Source: Candidatus Melainabacteria bacterium
Lineage (GTDB): Bacteria; Cyanobacteriota; Vampirovibrionia; Gastranaerophilales; Gastranaerophilaceae
Length of the DNA: 7,164 nt
Assembly (NCBI GenBank): GCA_003258725.1
Contig: QHMG01000024.1
Coordinates: 1 to 7,164 of the forward strand
Reading direction: 5' to 3'
The notes below the pieces were generated by a model. The model was given only the letters and a program-made list of their open reading frames with translations, was not told the DNA's origin and ran no database searches. This document shows positions 6,349-7,164 of this stretch, piece by piece. Every line of letters starts with the position of its first letter. The first letter of the stretch is position 1. The position numbers and the translations under genes are program-made.

Positions 6349-6558
6349 TTGAAAAAATATAACTATTTAATATTTTTTTTAAGTTTAAGTATAATATCCT
6401 TTTTATTGGTTTTATTGTGGAATTTTATAGAAGACAATATAGTAGATTATGTTGGTAATATTTCGCCTCTGATAATGTTTTTGACAGTTGTATTTTTAGT
6501 AATAATGTTTTTTGTTATTCAAATTAATAATGTTTCTAAAAAAAAGCAAAGTAGATAA
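6349..6558 (+). CDS. Small two-helix membrane protein (TTG start), possibly frameshifted at its 3' end
   Basis: A 69-residue protein starting with TTG; the choice is supported by a strong AAGGAG ribosome binding site (6336-6341) seven bases upstream. Membrane segments are about 6-26 and 38-58, joined by W-N-F-I-E-D-N-I-V-D-Y, and it ends in a basic tail K-K-K-Q-S-R. The tail begins at a run of eight A residues (6538-6545). One base fewer in the run would extend the protein to a TAA at 6608-6610, adding a basic stretch with F-K-Y-V-L-K-K that resembles the basic loop of its neighbours, and ending one base before the next ATG. So either this is the full gene, or the run is a sequencing error, a slippage site or a recent mutation. 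No family recognised. Confidence 0.65.
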   Translation: MKKYNYLIFFLSLSIISFLLVLLWNFIEDNIVDYVGNISPLIMFLTVVFLVIMFFVIQINNVSKKKQSR

Positions 6559-6611
6559 GAAAACTGCGTTTAAATATGTATTAAAAAAATTTATAAAAGG
6601 AAAATATTAAT

Positions 6612-6908
6612 ATGGATAAGATTATATATTTAGCAGTAATAGTAATATTTGTTTTTTTATCTTTTAAATTTGAAAAATTAATATACTGGGCAATGGATAA
6701 TATCCCATGGATAGTAATTGGCCTTTTAATTATTTCAGGTATTTTTATAGCTTTTGCAACGATTAAAAATTTAATTTCAAGTTATAAACAAAATCCAGTA
6801 AAAACAAAAAAATATATAATTAAGAACTTAAAAGCATTAATATTTTCATTATTTATTGCACTCTTGATACTAGGTGTAATTATCTTAAATGTATTTGAAA
6901 ATAATTAA
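6612..6908 (+). CDS. Small three-helix membrane protein, paralog of the 132-residue protein
   Basis: A 98-residue protein with an AAAAGGAA ribosome binding site (6596-6603) about ten bases before its ATG. Membrane segments lie at about 3-18, 32-52 and 73-93, with a basic loop between the second and third. Residues 33-92 line up without gaps with residues 68-127 of the protein at 5938-6336: W-x-x-I-G-L-L, then K-K-Y-I 34 residues later, then L-L-I-L-G 15 residues further. Upstream K-F-E is also shared with a short offset. It thus looks like a version lacking the first helix. No family is recognised. No terminator follows before the inverted repeat 33 bases on, so its transcript may run into the right-end leader. 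Confidence 0.7.
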   Translation: MDKIIYLAVIVIFVFLSFKFEKLIYWAMDNIPWIVIGLLIISGIFIAFATIKNLISSYKQNPVKTKKYIIKNLKALIFSLFIALLILGVIILNVFENN

Positions 6909-6948
6909 TAAAAAGTCTAAAAATCCTATTAATAAAACAAAGGCAATT

Positions 6949-6977
6949 TTTAGGAATAAATAAACTTAAATTATATA
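6949..6977 (+). promoter_or_regulatory. Possible promoter of the repeated leader gene (right copy; mirrored at 225-253 on the minus strand)
   Basis: A TATATA -10-like box (6972-6977) follows a weak -35-like TTTAGG (6949-6954) with a 17-base spacer. Transcription would start near 6984, just before the structured leader. The inverted repeat begins only a few bases upstream, as expected if promoter and gene were copied together. The match is weak in such AT-rich sequence. Confidence 0.3.
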
Positions 6978-6993
6978 TAGGAATAAAAAAATA

Positions 6994-7059
6994 TCGTTAT
7001 GTCACTTAACACATCTTAGAACGTCAATAACGACGTGCTAATACTCCATTGTGTTAAGT
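6994..7059 (+). promoter_or_regulatory. Candidate structured leader RNA, right copy (two-part hairpin with possible pseudoknot)
   Basis: The outer stem P1 pairs ACTTAACACA (7004-7013) with TGTGTTAAGT (7050-7059), 10 perfect base pairs. After an asymmetric internal loop (2 bases on one side, 8 on the other) the inner stem P2 pairs TTAG (7016-7019) with CTAA (7038-7041) and, past one A/G mismatch, ACGTC (7021-7025) with GACGT (7032-7036). The loop is AATAAC (7026-7031). GTTAT (6996-7000), just 5' of P1, is complementary to ATAAC in that loop, giving a possible 5-bp pseudoknot. The element lies about 90 bases upstream of the gene start. It matches no riboswitch class I can name. An alternative is a plain hairpin terminating readthrough, but the following T run is only four bases. 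Confidence 0.5.
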
Positions 7060-7100
7060 TTTGTAAATACAAATAAAACAAAAAAAGCAATTTTTTAAGA

Positions 7101-7143
7101 AAGAAATCCTTTATATAAGTACGAGAGCAAGAGAGGATTTTTT
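7101..7143 (+). promoter_or_regulatory. Stem that can hide the ribosome binding site, right copy
   Basis: AAGAAATCCT (7101-7110) can pair with AGGATTTTTT (7134-7143), 10 pairs including one G-U. The 3' strand includes the AGGA of the ribosome binding site GAGAGGA (7131-7137) for the ATG at 7149. Such pairing would block ribosome access, which is the usual way a leader RNA controls translation. It lies about 40 bases after the hairpin/pseudoknot element. The loop of 23 bases and the weak A-T pairs make stability modest. Confidence 0.4.
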
Positions 7144-7148
7144 AAAAG

Positions 7149-7164
7149 ATGTCAATGTTATTTT
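7149..7164 (+). CDS. First codons of the same unidentified gene, right copy (runs off the window)
   Basis: ATG at 7149-7151 followed by codons for S-M-L-F, then the window ends. This is base-for-base the same as the left-end minus-strand gene start over all visible positions. A GAGAGGA ribosome binding site at 7131-7137 sits 11 bases upstream. Whether the two copies stay identical further into the gene cannot be seen. The call rests on the matched partner at the left end. Confidence 0.5.

Larger units (their letters stand above)
6942..7164 (+). repeat. Right copy of the 223-bp inverted repeat
   Basis: Reverse complement of 38-260 with two substitutions and no indels, about 99% identical. It begins 33 bases after the stop codon of the last membrane-protein gene and runs to the window end. 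The boundary at 6942 lies just upstream of the likely promoter of the outward-facing gene, so the duplicated unit seems to be promoter plus leader plus gene, not a transposon end. No transposase is visible between the copies. Confidence 0.95.

Noticed and set aside
7050..7064. Intrinsic terminator for the recF operon formed by the repeat hairpin
   Set aside because: The hairpin is followed by only four T residues and lies inside the leader of another gene; kept only as an alternative reading.
38..7164. Composite transposon with long terminal inverted repeats
   Set aside because: No transposase or integrase is present, the interior holds core genes, and the repeats contain leader and coding sequence reading outward.
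1..7164. tRNA, rRNA or CRISPR array
   Set aside because: No tRNA-like GC-rich cloverleaf, no rRNA signature and no regularly spaced repeats were seen.

Overview
This is a very AT-rich window, probably a whole contig, with Shine-Dalgarno-led genes and a mix of chromosomal housekeeping genes (beta clamp, RecF) and lineage-specific genes. The low GC, the GAF/HD-GYP protein, and a calpain-like protease starting with a short 'F-T-G' N-terminal motif suggest a gut member of the Gastranaerophilales (Vampirovibrionia/'Melainabacteria', non-photosynthetic relatives of cyanobacteria). That placement is inferred from general style, not shown; another low-GC bacterium is possible.

Layout. Both ends hold a 223-bp inverted repeat (38-260 and 6942-7164; 2 differences, no gaps). 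Each copy is a promoter/leader followed by the first codons of the same gene, so the window starts and ends inside two outward-facing copies of one gene (N-terminus M-S-M-L-F...). The leader can fold into a two-part hairpin with a possible pseudoknot, followed by a stem that covers the ribosome binding site. This is the best candidate here for an undescribed cis-regulatory RNA. Next comes a GAF plus degenerate HD-GYP protein (425-1810, +), facing a calpain-like cysteine protease (1854-2843, -) across a shared terminator. An orphan HigA-like antitoxin-family regulator (3005-3304, +) then faces dnaN (3365-4483, -) across a second terminator with almost the same sequence. A 363-bp spacer (4484-4846) separates dnaN from the divergent recF (4847-5938, +). 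It carries a palindromic repeat, four TTGCAGA motifs and a near-consensus promoter placed so that recF mRNA is probably leaderless. recF is followed in the same direction by three small membrane-protein genes (5938-6336, 6349-6558, 6612-6908). At least the first and third look like diverged paralogs.

How the genes relate. dnaN and recF belong to replication and gap repair and are often near dnaA/gyrB, but here they are divergent and neither of those genes is present. The small membrane proteins are probably co-transcribed with recF; their role is unknown. No transposase, integrase, CRISPR array, tRNA or rRNA was seen. The long inverted repeats could support recombinational inversion of the dnaN-recF segment, and they also explain why an assembly would stop here.
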